Positions 8,035 to 16,989 of a DNA stretch of 64,000 bases are shown one piece after another; within the stretch, counting starts at the first letter, position 1; the number at the start of each line of letters is the position of its first letter. The notes beneath the pieces were generated by a model that searched no databases, had not been told where the DNA came from, and worked only from the letters and a program-made list of their open reading frames with translations. Source of the stretch: CAWIVH01 sp963839475 (GTDB lineage: Bacteria; Acidobacteriota; UBA6911); NCBI GenBank assembly GCA_963839475.1, contig CAWIVH010000001.1:1178001-1242000 (forward strand). Reading direction: 5' to 3'. A program made the translations under genes and the position numbers.

Positions 8035-10332
8035 GTGACAAATCCGGATTGTGAACCTAGCGCATCTGTTCTATACGGCGATGAAGCTCCCCCGATCATT
8101 GGCCGGAGCCTTCCCAGGAATGAGGCCCGCGCGAAAGTCACCGGCAAGGCTGTTTATGTCGACGACATGAAGCCGGCCGATTGCCTTTACGGAAAAACCA
8201 TCCGGTCCACCATCCCCCGAGGCCTGATCCGCGAAATCCGGTTTCTCGAAGGGATTCCCTGGGATGAGTTCACCCTTGTTCTTCCCTGTGATATTCCCGG
8301 CAAAAACAACGTCACTCTTATTGAGGACAGCCAGCCGTTTCTCGCGGAGCACGAGATCCGCCATAGAGCCGAACCGCTCGCCCTTATCGCTCACCCGGAC
8401 CGGAACTTCGTAGAGAGGGCCGTGCGCCATGTTTCGGTGCTGGCCGACGAGCTCCCCGCGGTTTTCAGCATGGAGGAGTCGCTTCGAGGTGACTGCATCC
8501 AGTACGGCTCCGACAATATCTTCAAGTCCTATTGGATTCAAAATGCCGATCCCGGGATTAAATGGCGGGAAGCGGATCTGGTGTTGGAGGAGACCTACCG
8601 CACCGGTCCGCAGGAGCATCTCTACATTGAGCCCCAGGGAATGATTGCTATCGCAATTCCGGGCAAGTCGGTTACCGTCTGGGGCTCGCTGCAGTGCCCC
8701 TACTATGTGCGCAAAGCCCTGGCGCCGCTCTTCGGTCTTGACCCGCAGCAGATCAGGGTGATCCAGGCTGAAACAGGCGGCGGTTTTGGCGGCAAGGAAG
8801 AATATCCCAACCTGATCGCCGGTCACGCCGCGCTTCTCTCCTGGAAGGCCGGCGGGCGGCCGGTGAAGATGATCTACGACCGCGGCGAGGATATGCTGGC
8901 GACGCCGAAGCGCCATCCCTCCCGCACCCGGATCAAGGCGGGTTTTACTCGTGCAGGAAAACTGATAGCCCTGGACATCGACTTCCTGCTGGACGGAGGC
9001 GCCTATCCAACGCTTTCCGCAGTCGTGTTGTCGCGCGGACTGCTTCATTCCTGGGGCCCCTACCGCTGCGACCACTCGCAGGTCAGGGCGAGGTGCGTCA
9101 TGACGAACTCCGTACCCTACGGCGCGCTACGAGGCTTTGGCGCGCCGCAGGCTATTTTCGCGATGGAGACGCACCTGAATCGAGCGGCGCAGGAACTTGG
9201 AATCGATCCGGCTGAAATCCGCCGCCGGAATTTCCTGCACAAGGGCGACCGGATGCCGACCGGTCAGGTGATGAAGGAGGAACTCGACCTCGAAGGGATG
9301 ATGGACCGCGCCCTCGAGATGTCCGATTATCGATCGAAGCGCCTGGAATTCGAGGAAACAAACAGGAGCCGGCCGCGTCTTCGCAGAGGGATTTCGCTTT
9401 CCACTTTCTACCACGGCAGCGGTTTTACGGGAGGCGGCGAAGTCTGGCTTGCGTCCAAATTGTCCCTGCGCCTCACTCCTTCCGGGGGTGTGGAAATCCT
9501 GGCCGCCAGCGTCGAATTCGGACAGGGGATCCGGACTTCATTCATTCAGATCGTCGCGGCAGCCTGCGGCATTCCGCCCGAATGGATTGAAGTTCATCAG
9601 CCGGATACCGCATTTGTCCCCGACAGCGGCCCGACAGTGGCTTCCAGAACGACCATGATTGTGGGGCGGCTGGTTGAACGGGCAGCCCGCGACCTCTGCC
9701 GTCACCTTGTATCCGGCGGCTTCCTGGCCGAGCCCTACACGCCGGAGGAATTTCGCGCTGCCGCGATATGCTGCCTGGCAACCCGGGGAGATTTCGAAAT
9801 CACCGTGCAATACGAACCGCCCCACGACATTTGGTGGGACGAAAAGACCTATTGCGGCGACGCGTACAGCGGCTATGCCTGGAGCTGCGACGTCGGGGAG
9901 ATAGAACTGGACATGCTCGATTTCCAGGCGAGGGTGACGAACTTTGTCTCCGTTGTCGAGTGCGGCCGGGTAATCAATCCCGCCCTCGCGTCCGGCCAGA
10001 TCGAAGGCGGCATTGCCCAGGGCATTGGTTTCGCACTTACGGAAAACGTGGTCATGGAGCGCGGTGCTATGGCGAACCACCAGCTCACGAACTACATCAT
10101 TCCGACATCCGGGGATGTTCCGCCGATCGCGGTTGAGTTCATTTCCTTCCCCTTCGACAATTACGGCCCCTTCCGAGCTAAGGGCATCGGAGAGCTGCCC
10201 ATGGATGGGCCGGCACCGGCCGTAACCTCGGCGGTGGCCCAGGCGCTTGGCGGAAGATTTATCAACGAAATCCCGCTTCTGCCCGAAAAAATCATGCGGG
10301 CGGTTCCGGAAGATGAGGATGGATCCCAATGA
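8035..10332 (+). CDS. Xanthine dehydrogenase/aldehyde oxidase family, molybdopterin-binding subunit
   Basis: A 765-residue large subunit of a molybdenum hydroxylase starting at GTG with AGGGG six bases upstream. Visible signatures are the cofactor loop GGGFGGKEE (residues 248-256), the substrate-guanidinium motif YGALRGFG with R366 (equivalent to the xanthine dehydrogenase arginine), and the catalytic base region KGIGELPMDG with E720. It would hydroxylate an N-heterocycle or aldehyde in the cytoplasm, passing electrons through the two smaller subunits encoded next. The gene overlaps the 2Fe-2S subunit by ATGA, showing translational coupling. No XdhC-type maturation factor is in the window. 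The substrate is unknown; purine is plausible because of R366 but not established. Confidence 0.9.
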   Translation: MTNPDCEPSASVLYGDEAPPIIGRSLPRNEARAKVTGKAVYVDDMKPADCLYGKTIRSTIPRGLIREIRFLEGIPWDEFTLVLPCDIPGKNNVTLIEDSQPFLAEHEIRHRAEPLALIAHPDRNFVERAVRHVSVLADELPAVFSMEESLRGDCIQYGSDNIFKSYWIQNADPGIKWREADLVLEETYRTGPQEHLYIEPQGMIAIAIPGKSVTVWGSLQCPYYVRKALAPLFGLDPQQIRVIQAETGGGFGGKEEYPNLIAGHAALLSWKAGGRPVKMIYDRGEDMLATPKRHPSRTRIKAGFTRAGKLIALDIDFLLDGGAYPTLSAVVLSRGLLHSWGPYRCDHSQVRARCVMTNSVPYGALRGFGAPQAIFAMETHLNRAAQELGIDPAEIRRRNFLHKGDRMPTGQVMKEELDLEGMMDRALEMSDYRSKRLEFEETNRSRPRLRRGISLSTFYHGSGFTGGGEVWLASKLSLRLTPSGGVEILAASVEFGQGIRTSFIQIVAAACGIPPEWIEVHQPDTAFVPDSGPTVASRTTMIVGRLVERAARDLCRHLVSGGFLAEPYTPEEFRAAAICCLATRGDFEITVQYEPPHDIWWDEKTYCGDAYSGYAWSCDVGEIELDMLDFQARVTNFVSVVECGRVINPALASGQIEGGIAQGIGFALTENVVMERGAMANHQLTNYIIPTSGDVPPIAVEFISFPFDNYGPFRAKGIGELPMDGPAPAVTSAVAQALGGRFINEIPLLPEKIMRAVPEDEDGSQ

Positions 10333-10823
10333 CGGAATCTCTCCAACTGCAGACCATCCGGCTGACGGTCAATGGTATTCCGCAAACGGTCGTGGTCCAC
10401 CCGATGAAGCGCCTGTTGGATGTCCTGCGCGAAGACCTGACCCTGACCGGAACCAAGGAAGGCTGCGGCGAAGGCGAATGCGGCGCCTGTTCGGTGATGA
10501 TGGATGGAATGCTGATTCTGGCATGCATGATTCCAGCCTGCCAGGCGGACGGTAAGGAGATTCAGACCATCGAGGGGCTGACGCCGGATGGAAGCCTACA
10601 CGCGATGCAGCAGGCCTTTTGCGAGCATGGCGGGACCCAATGCGGCATCTGCACACCCGGCGTGATCATGGCGGCTGCCTATTATTCGGAACATCCGGAG
10701 GAAGCGGAGGACATCAAGGAAGCCCTGGCCGGCAACCAGTGCCGCTGCACGGGATACATCGGCATTCTTGAATCGGCAAAAGCCGTTCTCAAGAACGAGG
10801 ACGAACGCCGGAAGGCGGAATAG
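10329..10823 (+). CDS. Molybdenum hydroxylase 2Fe-2S subunit
   Basis: A 164-residue small subunit with both expected iron-sulfur sites: the plant-ferredoxin-type set C46, C51, C54 and C66 (CGEGECGAC), and the alpha-helical set C105, C108, C138 and C140 (CGIC and CRC). It carries electrons from the molybdenum site of the preceding subunit to the FAD subunit. It overlaps the preceding gene by four bases and lies four bases before the next, so all three are one operon in the order Mo, FeS, FAD. Length and motif spacing are normal for CoxS/XdhC-type subunits. Confidence 0.95.
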   Translation: MTESLQLQTIRLTVNGIPQTVVVHPMKRLLDVLREDLTLTGTKEGCGEGECGACSVMMDGMLILACMIPACQADGKEIQTIEGLTPDGSLHAMQQAFCEHGGTQCGICTPGVIMAAAYYSEHPEEAEDIKEALAGNQCRCTGYIGILESAKAVLKNEDERRKAE

Positions 10824-10827
10824 GAAC

Positions 10828-11718
10828 ATGCGCGCGTATCTGCCCGATTATCGAGTCTTGAATCCGCGGAGCCTGCGCGAGGCGTTTGAAGCGATGGCAT
10901 CGGGCGAAGACAGGATTCCCCTGGCCGGCGGGACCGATCTCATGGTCTCGCTCGAAAACGGCACCCAACCCCCGGGTACGTTTCTGAATCTCCAGGCGGT
11001 GCCCGAGCTTGCCAGGCCGATTCTCTGGGATCAGGCCCTGGAGCTGGGCGCGCTGACGACCTATCGCGACGTTAGGCGTTGCCCCAAGATGAGAGATGAA
11101 TTCCCGCTCCTGGTAAGCGCTGCCTGCGAGATAGGTGTTCTGGCCATCCAAAGCCGGGGAACCTGGGCGGGCAACATCGCAAACGCCTCGCCCGCCGCCG
11201 ACGGTGTGCCGGCGCTGATGGTCTACGATGCTGAAGTGCTGCTGGAAAGTGCGCTCGGGCGGAGATGGGTCCCGCTCGCCGATTTCTATCATGGCTATAA
11301 GAAAACAGAGCGGCGTCCGGACGAGCTGATCACAGCCATTCGTTTGCCGCGGCCGACCTCAGGCTGGATGGAATATTTCAGGAAAATCGGGGCCCGCCGG
11401 TATCAGGCGATCTCCAAGGTAGTGTTTGCCGGTCGCCTCCGGTGCGAGGCCGACGGCAGAGTCAAGGATGCTCGGATCGCCATCGGCAGTGTATATCCCT
11501 ATACGTTGCGCCTGCGGAGTGTGGAAGCGGCTCTGCTTGGGCGGAAGCTCGATCATGAGGCCATCGCTGAAGCCAACCGGCGGCTCCAGGCGGAAATTCG
11601 CCCGATCGACGATCTGCGCTCGACGGCTGCGTACCGCCGTCGGGTCGCCTCCAACCTGCTGCGGGATTTCCTCCGTTTGAATAGCGAACCGCAAAGGCCT
11701 CCAAGACCTCGAAGATAG
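10828..11718 (+). CDS. Molybdenum hydroxylase FAD-binding subunit
   Basis: The ATG at 10828 is chosen because the protein then begins at the conserved family start (MRAYLPDYRVLNPRSLREA); upstream codons overlap the preceding gene. The 296-residue product has the FAD loop PLAGGTDLMV and the second FAD motif TWAGNIANASPAADG, followed by the CoxM/XdhB C-terminal domain. It oxidises the FeS chain and passes electrons to NAD+ or another acceptor. Its last residues (SEPQRPPRPRR) are encoded by one arm of the inverted repeat at 11686-11806, so this tail is probably acquired and disordered. Confidence 0.93.
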   Translation: MRAYLPDYRVLNPRSLREAFEAMASGEDRIPLAGGTDLMVSLENGTQPPGTFLNLQAVPELARPILWDQALELGALTTYRDVRRCPKMRDEFPLLVSAACEIGVLAIQSRGTWAGNIANASPAADGVPALMVYDAEVLLESALGRRWVPLADFYHGYKKTERRPDELITAIRLPRPTSGWMEYFRKIGARRYQAISKVVFAGRLRCEADGRVKDARIAIGSVYPYTLRLRSVEAALLGRKLDHEAIAEANRRLQAEIRPIDDLRSTAAYRRRVASNLLRDFLRLNSEPQRPPRPRR

Positions 11719-11806
11719 CAAGGAAACGACAACGCCTCAACGCGAAGCGTTGGCCCCTGGGCGTTTGGAATATTGACCTTCGCGGTCTTGGAGGCCTTCG
11801 CGGTTT
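11686..11806. repeat. Long inverted repeat (AAAGACCGC-family) between convergent genes
   Basis: The left arm 11686-11714 and right arm 11778-11806 pair at 26 of 29 positions. The loop contains a second stem, CAACGC-GAA-GCGTTG. The left arm lies inside the 3' end of the FAD-subunit gene. The position between convergent genes suits a bidirectional terminator, but no T-tract follows. The arm sequence belongs to the same dispersed family as 13184-13245, 37045-37141, 41489-41620 and 45471-45521. Confidence 0.85.
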
Positions 11807-11823
11807 ATTTCGAGCGCCTGCAT

Positions 11824-12987
11824 CTATTCGTAGAAGATGCGGCCGGAAGCGGCTGCGGCCGGATCGTGCAGGTAGAAGCCGATCCCCTTTGCGATCACTT
11901 CCGAGTATCGCGGGACCTTGCTGCATATCAAACCCCGATCGGGATGATCCTGAGTCCAGGATTCCATCGTCTGAAGCACCGAGGACGTGTGCCTCCCGAC
12001 GCGGACATCGATCGGCCAGCCCTTTTCGTCGATCTTCTCGAAAAGCAGCCCGTGCCGGCCCGCTTTCACCACGAAGTCGTCCTTTCCTGTCAGCAGCAGC
12101 GCGCTGTCCGTTTTTCCGCGCGTGGCATCGAGAAACGGTTCCGGGGCCTCGAACAGGAGCGAAATCGCCTCCGAATGATCGCCGATTTCCCTGTGGGAAA
12201 GGCCGTGGAGGTTTTTCGGCGAAAATTCCGTTCCGATTTTGAAGCCGTCGTTGTCGCTGAGCATCATCGAGGTCATCGTAGCCAGCTCCTGGCCTTTCTC
12301 GTGGGCCACAATCGTGCTGATGACGGGGTATTGAAGCTCGGCTTCGTGCAGATCGATCGCGATATCGACCTTTTCCTTGCGAATGAGTTCCATGAAAGCA
12401 AAGCAGGTTTTTTCGGTGAGGGTTCCATCGGGCCTTCCGGGCCAGGTGCGGTTCAGGTTGCGGATGTCCATGTAGGCCAGGTTCTGCCCGCTCGGGTAAT
12501 GGATGAACACCTCCGGGTCGGGCCATTGGTCGAGTGGGTTGGACCAGCGGTCCCCCATGCGGAACTTTCGCTCACCGTAGGAAGTGGGGATCGAGAAGTC
12601 GGCCGGATAGGCGCCGCTGGGCCGGGTGACGGTGGAGGCACTCCTATTTGCGCTGAGCACCACAATGAGCCGGCCCTGCTCCATTTCCGCGTTTTCGGCC
12701 AAGATCCACGAGGCCAGCCGCCCGGCCGGCTCTTCTGCATGGGTCCCGCCCAGGATAAGCAGGGTCGCGCCCGGCCTTTTCCCCTCCAGGAAATAAAGGT
12801 TGCAGTCGTTGGCGGTGCTTCGAATGCCGGCAAAATAATCGCCGAGCTTCCGGATGGAAGTAACCCCTGGGCCGGCGACAACAGGCTCCTTCAGCATGCG
12901 GCTCTTGAAGAAGCTTATCCCCGAGGAGACAAACAAGACCGCTCCCAGGGCCCCGAACACCAGCTTTCGAATAAGAGTTTTATCCAT
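11824..12987 (-). CDS. M14-like zinc deacylase (succinylglutamate desuccinylase/aspartoacylase type), membrane-anchored
   Basis: A 387-residue protein with one N-terminal hydrophobic segment (about residues 7-24), so it is probably anchored with the enzyme outside the cytoplasm. The zinc ligands H83 and E86 lie in GGTHAEE and the third, H214, in DLHEAE. The RNLNRTWPG stretch matches the substrate-binding DLNR-FPG motif of the AstE/AspA branch. It would cleave an amide bond, removing an acyl group from an amino acid or trimming a peptide. It is the last gene of a leftward set with a C69 peptidase and a transporter, pointing to processing of an N-acylated or peptide substrate. Confidence 0.82.
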   Translation of the reverse strand: MDKTLIRKLVFGALGAVLFVSSGISFFKSRMLKEPVVAGPGVTSIRKLGDYFAGIRSTANDCNLYFLEGKRPGATLLILGGTHAEEPAGRLASWILAENAEMEQGRLIVVLSANRSASTVTRPSGAYPADFSIPTSYGERKFRMGDRWSNPLDQWPDPEVFIHYPSGQNLAYMDIRNLNRTWPGRPDGTLTEKTCFAFMELIRKEKVDIAIDLHEAELQYPVISTIVAHEKGQELATMTSMMLSDNDGFKIGTEFSPKNLHGLSHREIGDHSEAISLLFEAPEPFLDATRGKTDSALLLTGKDDFVVKAGRHGLLFEKIDEKGWPIDVRVGRHTSSVLQTMESWTQDHPDRGLICSKVPRYSEVIAKGIGFYLHDPAAAASGRIFYE

Positions 12988-13000
12988 GATCAGCCTTCGT

Positions 13001-13165
13001 TCATTTCAGGCGGAAGAGGCGCAGCAGAAAAGGGACCAGCACGATAATATAGAGGATCTCCTTCTCCCAGCTTTTCGTTTTGACCAGGTTCCAGATCAGG
13101 ATCATCGACACGAAGGCAACCATGAGGTAATAGATCCAGGTGATCATGCCCGACAGTACTTCCAT
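13001..13165 (-). CDS. Small two-helix membrane protein
   Basis: The likely start is ATG 13163-13165 (MEVLSGMITWIY), giving 54 residues; a longer frame would run into the upstream repeat. Two hydrophobic helices (about residues 8-26 and 36-51) are joined by a charged loop (KTKSWEKE). It sits between the transporter (13248-14543) and the deacylase (11824-12987), 13 bp from the latter. I do not recognise the family. An accessory subunit of the transporter is possible, by analogy with small subunits of other carriers, but this is inference from position and topology only. Confidence 0.55.
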   Translation of the reverse strand: MEVLSGMITWIYYLMVAFVSMILIWNLVKTKSWEKEILYIIVLVPFLLRLFRLK

Positions 13166-13183
13166 AACAAATCCCAGATTTAA

Positions 13184-13245
13184 CAGTCTTTGAGCCTTTG
13201 CGGCTTTGTGCTTACGACCGCGAAGTCCCAAAGACTCGAAGACTC
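13184..13245. repeat. Inverted repeat (AAAGACCGC-family) inside an operon
   Basis: Arms 13184-13211 and 13218-13245 pair at about 20 of 28 positions with a six-base loop. Each arm is a degenerate run of CTTTG-G units. It lies two bases after the transporter stop, between that gene and the small membrane protein, both leftward. It may set a 3' end, stabilise mRNA or cause partial termination. Confidence 0.7.
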
Positions 13246-13247
13246 GA

Positions 13248-14543
13248 TCATTTGAGCCCCGTCAGGAACTCAAGCTTCTTGCTCATCACTACCATCAGGG
13301 TTCCCAGGCATATGGTCACGATGGCCGGAAGAATGCAGCATTTCAAAAACTCCGTGTACCTGCCGCGGAACCCCGTGACCTCGACCGTGAGCCTGCCGAT
13401 AATCGCCGTGGGGGGCAGTGCATCCCCCAACGGCCAGATGACGCTCATTCCTGCCAGGGCGATGATCGGGTTCAGCCCGATGGTATTGAAAAGCAGTGCC
13501 AGCGGGACTCCCAGGACCGGTGCCGCGGCGTACATCAGCACCGCCTCCGATACTGGAAGGACAATGAACAGCGTGGCGAACACCGCCGCCACGGGGAGGG
13601 TTACCGCTGTAACCGCCAGCAGCCCGCGCGCCCCGGTCAGGGTCATGACCTGAACCATGATTCCGGCGCAGGTCAGTGTCGCGATCAGCGGCAGCAGCTG
13701 CTCGATCGTGTCGCGTGATATGCGCAGGATCTTCAGCGGTACAGGAGACAGAAAATAACCGGCGGCTCCCGCGAGCAGAAACATGAGCGGAAGGCCGGTG
13801 ACCGGCGTCGAATAAGGCCAGGCCCTTCCGGCAAACATCAGGAACAGCAGGATGCCGAAGGGGAGCAGGATTCGCAGCCAGTTCATACCTGCCGGCGGTT
13901 GGGGAAGCTCCTCCATCGCCTTTTCGACATCCGTGGTTGTCCCTTTCCAACCCAGGGAGAAAATTGTAAAGAGCGAGATCAGCACGCAGGGGATCAGAAG
14001 CGGGTAGAAAAATCCGACATAGGGCATATTGACCCCGGCGGCGGTGAGCATGGCCCAGAGACTCACCGGGGGAGCGGCGGCGCTCATTCCGGCAATCATG
14101 AAAATGATGGCTGCAATTTTGACTTTCGGGATACCCATATAGTTCAGCACCGTGGCCACCATGCCGCCGGTGATGAGTACGGTGACACTTCCCGCGCCGG
14201 TGAAGGCTCCCGGGATCAGGAGCAGAATCGCCAGCAGGATGAGCAGAACGGCCCTATGCCTGTGAAACCGGCTGAGGATGGCGCGCACGACGAAGGCGAC
14301 CCCGCCGGATTCCTTCAGGATCGCCATGAAGATCGTTGCGGTGATAAAGATCAGGTTGATGTCCAGGTAGCTGATGGCCCCTTCTGCGATGTGGCGCGCG
14401 GGTATCCATTGGCCGCCGGCCAAGCTGCCGGCAATAGCGGAAGCCAGCATCGCAAGCTCGGTGGAAGGGGTGAATTGGCGTGCCAAGAAGTAAACGGCGA
14501 CCATGACGCCGAGAACCAGCACGGCAGAAGCGAACATGCTCAT
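13248..14543 (-). CDS. DctM-like/ion-transporter-superfamily permease
   Basis: A 431-residue protein with about 11-12 hydrophobic helices. The segment LIPGAFTGAGSVTVLITGG followed later by MSAAAPPVSLWAM resembles the half-repeat of TRAP DctM-type permeases and related organic-acid carriers. No TRAP binding protein of DctP type is nearby; instead the upstream gene encodes a small secreted DUF6305-like protein, and a two-helix protein follows. It starts ten bases after the stop of the DUF6305 gene, so the two are co-expressed. The substrate is probably a carboxylate or amino-acid derivative released by the neighbouring peptidases; this is inference. Confidence 0.75.
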   Translation of the reverse strand: MSMFASAVLVLGVMVAVYFLARQFTPSTELAMLASAIAGSLAGGQWIPARHIAEGAISYLDINLIFITATIFMAILKESGGVAFVVRAILSRFHRHRAVLLILLAILLLIPGAFTGAGSVTVLITGGMVATVLNYMGIPKVKIAAIIFMIAGMSAAAPPVSLWAMLTAAGVNMPYVGFFYPLLIPCVLISLFTIFSLGWKGTTTDVEKAMEELPQPPAGMNWLRILLPFGILLFLMFAGRAWPYSTPVTGLPLMFLLAGAAGYFLSPVPLKILRISRDTIEQLLPLIATLTCAGIMVQVMTLTGARGLLAVTAVTLPVAAVFATLFIVLPVSEAVLMYAAAPVLGVPLALLFNTIGLNPIIALAGMSVIWPLGDALPPTAIIGRLTVEVTGFRGRYTEFLKCCILPAIVTICLGTLMVVMSKKLEFLTGLK

Positions 14544-14553
14544 CGGGTTCGGC

Positions 14554-15159
14554 CTACTTGGAGTAGAGATCCTTCAGCAGGTTTTCCAGCTCCATATTCT
14601 TTTCAAAGAGCAGGAGCGGGATGTTTTTGCTTTTGGAAATGGTGGTGAACCGGTTGTCTTCGTTCCCGTCCTTCCGCACCACCATCAGCGAGGATTGCGG
14701 GCAGACAGCGTCAATGGACATTTCATCCGAGTTGTCGCCGGAAGCGGCGCCCTGCGATCGGCGCGCCATCCCTTCGACGTGGGCGCCGATGATTTTGATC
14801 CCCTGCTTTTTGGCTTCAGCGATCAGCGCTTTGGTGCGATCGAGCTCCTCGTTGATGGAAACCCCGGCGGCGCCCATTCCCTTCAGGCTGGCTCCGGTCA
14901 CGATGATGATCGACTTGTATGGAGCACCGGCTTTCTTCTTTTCGATCAAATCATTGGCAGTGGCGCGGGGCAGAGAGGCGTAGTCGATTTTCAGGCGCTT
15001 TAAAAAAACTTCCACTTTCACCGGCCCGGGACTTTGGCCGCAGGAAGTCAGCAAGACCGGCGAGACCGCCTTTTCGGCGGCCGGCGCCAGCGCGACGATG
15101 ACGAAGAAAAGGATACAAAAGAGGCATGCGGAAAACAGGATCCTGGTGGAATTCTTCAT
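14554..15159 (-). CDS. Secreted DUF6305-like protein
   Basis: The start at 15159 (MKNSTRILFSACLF) follows a good ribosome site (GGAG, five to six bases before), whereas the longer frame overlaps the upstream peptidase gene. A signal peptide covers roughly the first 28 residues. The mature part has VLLTSCGQSPGPVKVEVFLKR, then IIIVTGASLKGMGAAG and GIKIIGAHVEGM, which look like alternating strands and glycine loops of an alpha/beta fold. I recall this pattern from DUF6305 proteins, whose function is not established. It could be the solute-binding component for the permease encoded immediately downstream. Operon position between a C69 peptidase and the permease supports that reading. Confidence 0.6.
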   Translation of the reverse strand: MKNSTRILFSACLFCILFFVIVALAPAAEKAVSPVLLTSCGQSPGPVKVEVFLKRLKIDYASLPRATANDLIEKKKAGAPYKSIIIVTGASLKGMGAAGVSINEELDRTKALIAEAKKQGIKIIGAHVEGMARRSQGAASGDNSDEMSIDAVCPQSSLMVVRKDGNEDNRFTTISKSKNIPLLLFEKNMELENLLKDLYSK

Positions 15160-15190
15160 AAAAATCTCCAGATCGTATCGAAATACCCGC

Positions 15191-16861
15191 TCAGAAACCG
15201 CGGGCGTACATTTCCCAGAGCGCGCCTTCGAGCTCCGACCACTTGTTGATGGCGGCGCGCGCGAAATCATTGGTGTATCGGGTCAGAAATTGTTGGGCTT
15301 TCTCGCGTCCTTTTTCCGGATCTCCACTTCTGAGATATTCGGTTACGGTTTTTTCCACAGATGGGAGCTCGTCGAAGCCGCGGGTTTCAAAGTCGGCAAC
15401 CGCCTCCTCGAGCATTTTTCGTGTGGTTCCCCATTTGATCATGGAAAGCCGGTTGGTTTTGCGGAAGGCCCAGCTGGCTGATTCCGGAACATAGTGGCGC
15501 TGCGATCCGATTTCGAAGCTTTTTGGAAGCGAGAGAATCCCGGAAAAGATCGGGAACCGAGGGCTCTGGGCAGGATTGTCGAAGGAGAACCAGGCAACCC
15601 CGCCCACTTCATCGGGGAGCCAGCTCCGGCATTGGATAATCTGAGAATAGGAGCAGGCAGCGATGGCGATCGTGCGCCGGCGCTCGACGGTGCCTGGTTT
15701 CAGGGTGTTCAGGAGTTGCATCATTTCGTTGGGCATCCAGGCCGTGGCAATGGGGCTCTTCACCAGCTCGCCCGGCTTTTCATCCGGCTCCGGTTTCCGG
15801 TCACGCGACATCCTTTGCATTTTCGGCACCATGAGGTTTTTGGTCATGTCGAAATCGGTTCCCTCATAGGTTTGCCGGTAATATTTCATGACATCCCGGA
15901 CGCTCAGCGGTTTGTCCGGCTTGACAGAAAAGGGAAGTTCGTCGGCGTCCCATTTCAGGTTGAGCGAAGGAGCCTGGGTGCTCAGGATGAAGTATTCACG
16001 GTCGGAGAAAGGTTTCCGACCGCTGTAGGCTTTCCAGAATTTGAAAGGTTCGCCGCTCTTTGGATTCCACCACCCCATTTCCTCCGCAAGCGAAAGAACG
16101 TTTTCCGACGCCATGTAGTTGTTGGAATCCTTCAGGTCGAGCTGGCTGATCCTCGGGATGTTGGCGGAAACCCCAATGTGATCGTCGGGGATGCGGACCG
16201 CGGCCCAGACCGCCCCAGGCTGAGCCGGGCCGGCCCCGAAGATCTCGAACATCCAGACCTCTTTCGGGTCTGCGATAGTGATGCATTCTCCGCTGTCGCC
16301 GTAGCCGTGCTTTTTGACCAGTTCGCCTATCAGCTTGATCGCTTCACGTGCAGTTTTACAGCGCTCGAGTGCGAGCCGCTCGAGCTCTTCGATCAGGAAC
16401 CAGCCTTCGTCGTTTTCGAGCTCGCGCCGTCCGCCGATGGTGGTTTCTCCTATGGCCAGCTGTTTCTCGTTCAAACAGGGATAGGCGGTGTTGAGGAAGG
16501 CGTAGGTTTCATCCACTTGCGGTATTTCGCCCTTCTGGATCTTTCCGCGCGTGTCCCAGGGATATTCCGTGTGCAGCTGTCCCCAGAAAATCTTGTTCGT
16601 GGCGCCTTTCTCATGCTTCTGGTGCGGCACCATGTTCAGCCAGGTCCTGTAATTGCCGTCGCAAGTGTGGCAGGTGATCACCGACCCGTCCGTGGAGGCG
16701 AGTCGGCCCACCATAATGCTGGTACAGGAGTCTTTTTCCTCTTCCTGATAAGAGACGGGATGCTGCGGCACGCGGGCAGAAACTGAAAATACCGCGGCTA
16801 GGATGACGATGACCAGCATCATGGCCGGCTGTTTCCATTTTCTGACATTCCTGGTATTCAT
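15191..16861 (-). CDS. Secreted C69-family peptidase (dipeptidase-like)
   Basis: The start at 16861 (MNTRNVRKW) gives 556 residues with a signal sequence up to about residue 30. The mature enzyme is expected to begin at C46 in DSCTSIMVGRLASTDGSV, which matches the N-terminal-nucleophile signature of C69 dipeptidases (family form CTT-VGK-AS-DGS). Later segments such as GETTIGGRRELEN and the GESGECITIADPKEVWMFE-like stretch also fit the family. It would cleave dipeptides or short peptides in the periplasm. It is the first gene of a leftward set with DUF6305, a permease and an M14-like deacylase, so it probably feeds that uptake route. Confidence 0.85.
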   Translation of the reverse strand: MNTRNVRKWKQPAMMLVIVILAAVFSVSARVPQHPVSYQEEEKDSCTSIMVGRLASTDGSVITCHTCDGNYRTWLNMVPHQKHEKGATNKIFWGQLHTEYPWDTRGKIQKGEIPQVDETYAFLNTAYPCLNEKQLAIGETTIGGRRELENDEGWFLIEELERLALERCKTAREAIKLIGELVKKHGYGDSGECITIADPKEVWMFEIFGAGPAQPGAVWAAVRIPDDHIGVSANIPRISQLDLKDSNNYMASENVLSLAEEMGWWNPKSGEPFKFWKAYSGRKPFSDREYFILSTQAPSLNLKWDADELPFSVKPDKPLSVRDVMKYYRQTYEGTDFDMTKNLMVPKMQRMSRDRKPEPDEKPGELVKSPIATAWMPNEMMQLLNTLKPGTVERRRTIAIAACSYSQIIQCRSWLPDEVGGVAWFSFDNPAQSPRFPIFSGILSLPKSFEIGSQRHYVPESASWAFRKTNRLSMIKWGTTRKMLEEAVADFETRGFDELPSVEKTVTEYLRSGDPEKGREKAQQFLTRYTNDFARAAINKWSELEGALWEMYARGF

Positions 16862-16989
16862 CGGGGGCTCCGTTTCTTGAATCGGCATTGCTCGATGGAA
16901 GCAGCTCGCGCCTTCACGAAAGCCCATATACGCTCAGGTTTTGGCGTATGGAAAAAGTCGGCACCGGCAAGCTTCCAGAGTGATCCTGC

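Noticed and set aside
11686..11806. Ordinary rho-independent terminator
   Set aside because: The stem is long but no T-tract follows on either strand and similar elements occur inside operons.
11773..13047. 424-residue plus-strand frame over the M14-like deacylase
   Set aside because: Antisense shadow; the minus-strand gene has intact zinc ligands.
15494..16786. 430-residue plus-strand frame over the C69 peptidase gene
   Set aside because: Antisense to a gene with a clear catalytic motif; no leader, domain or ribosome site.
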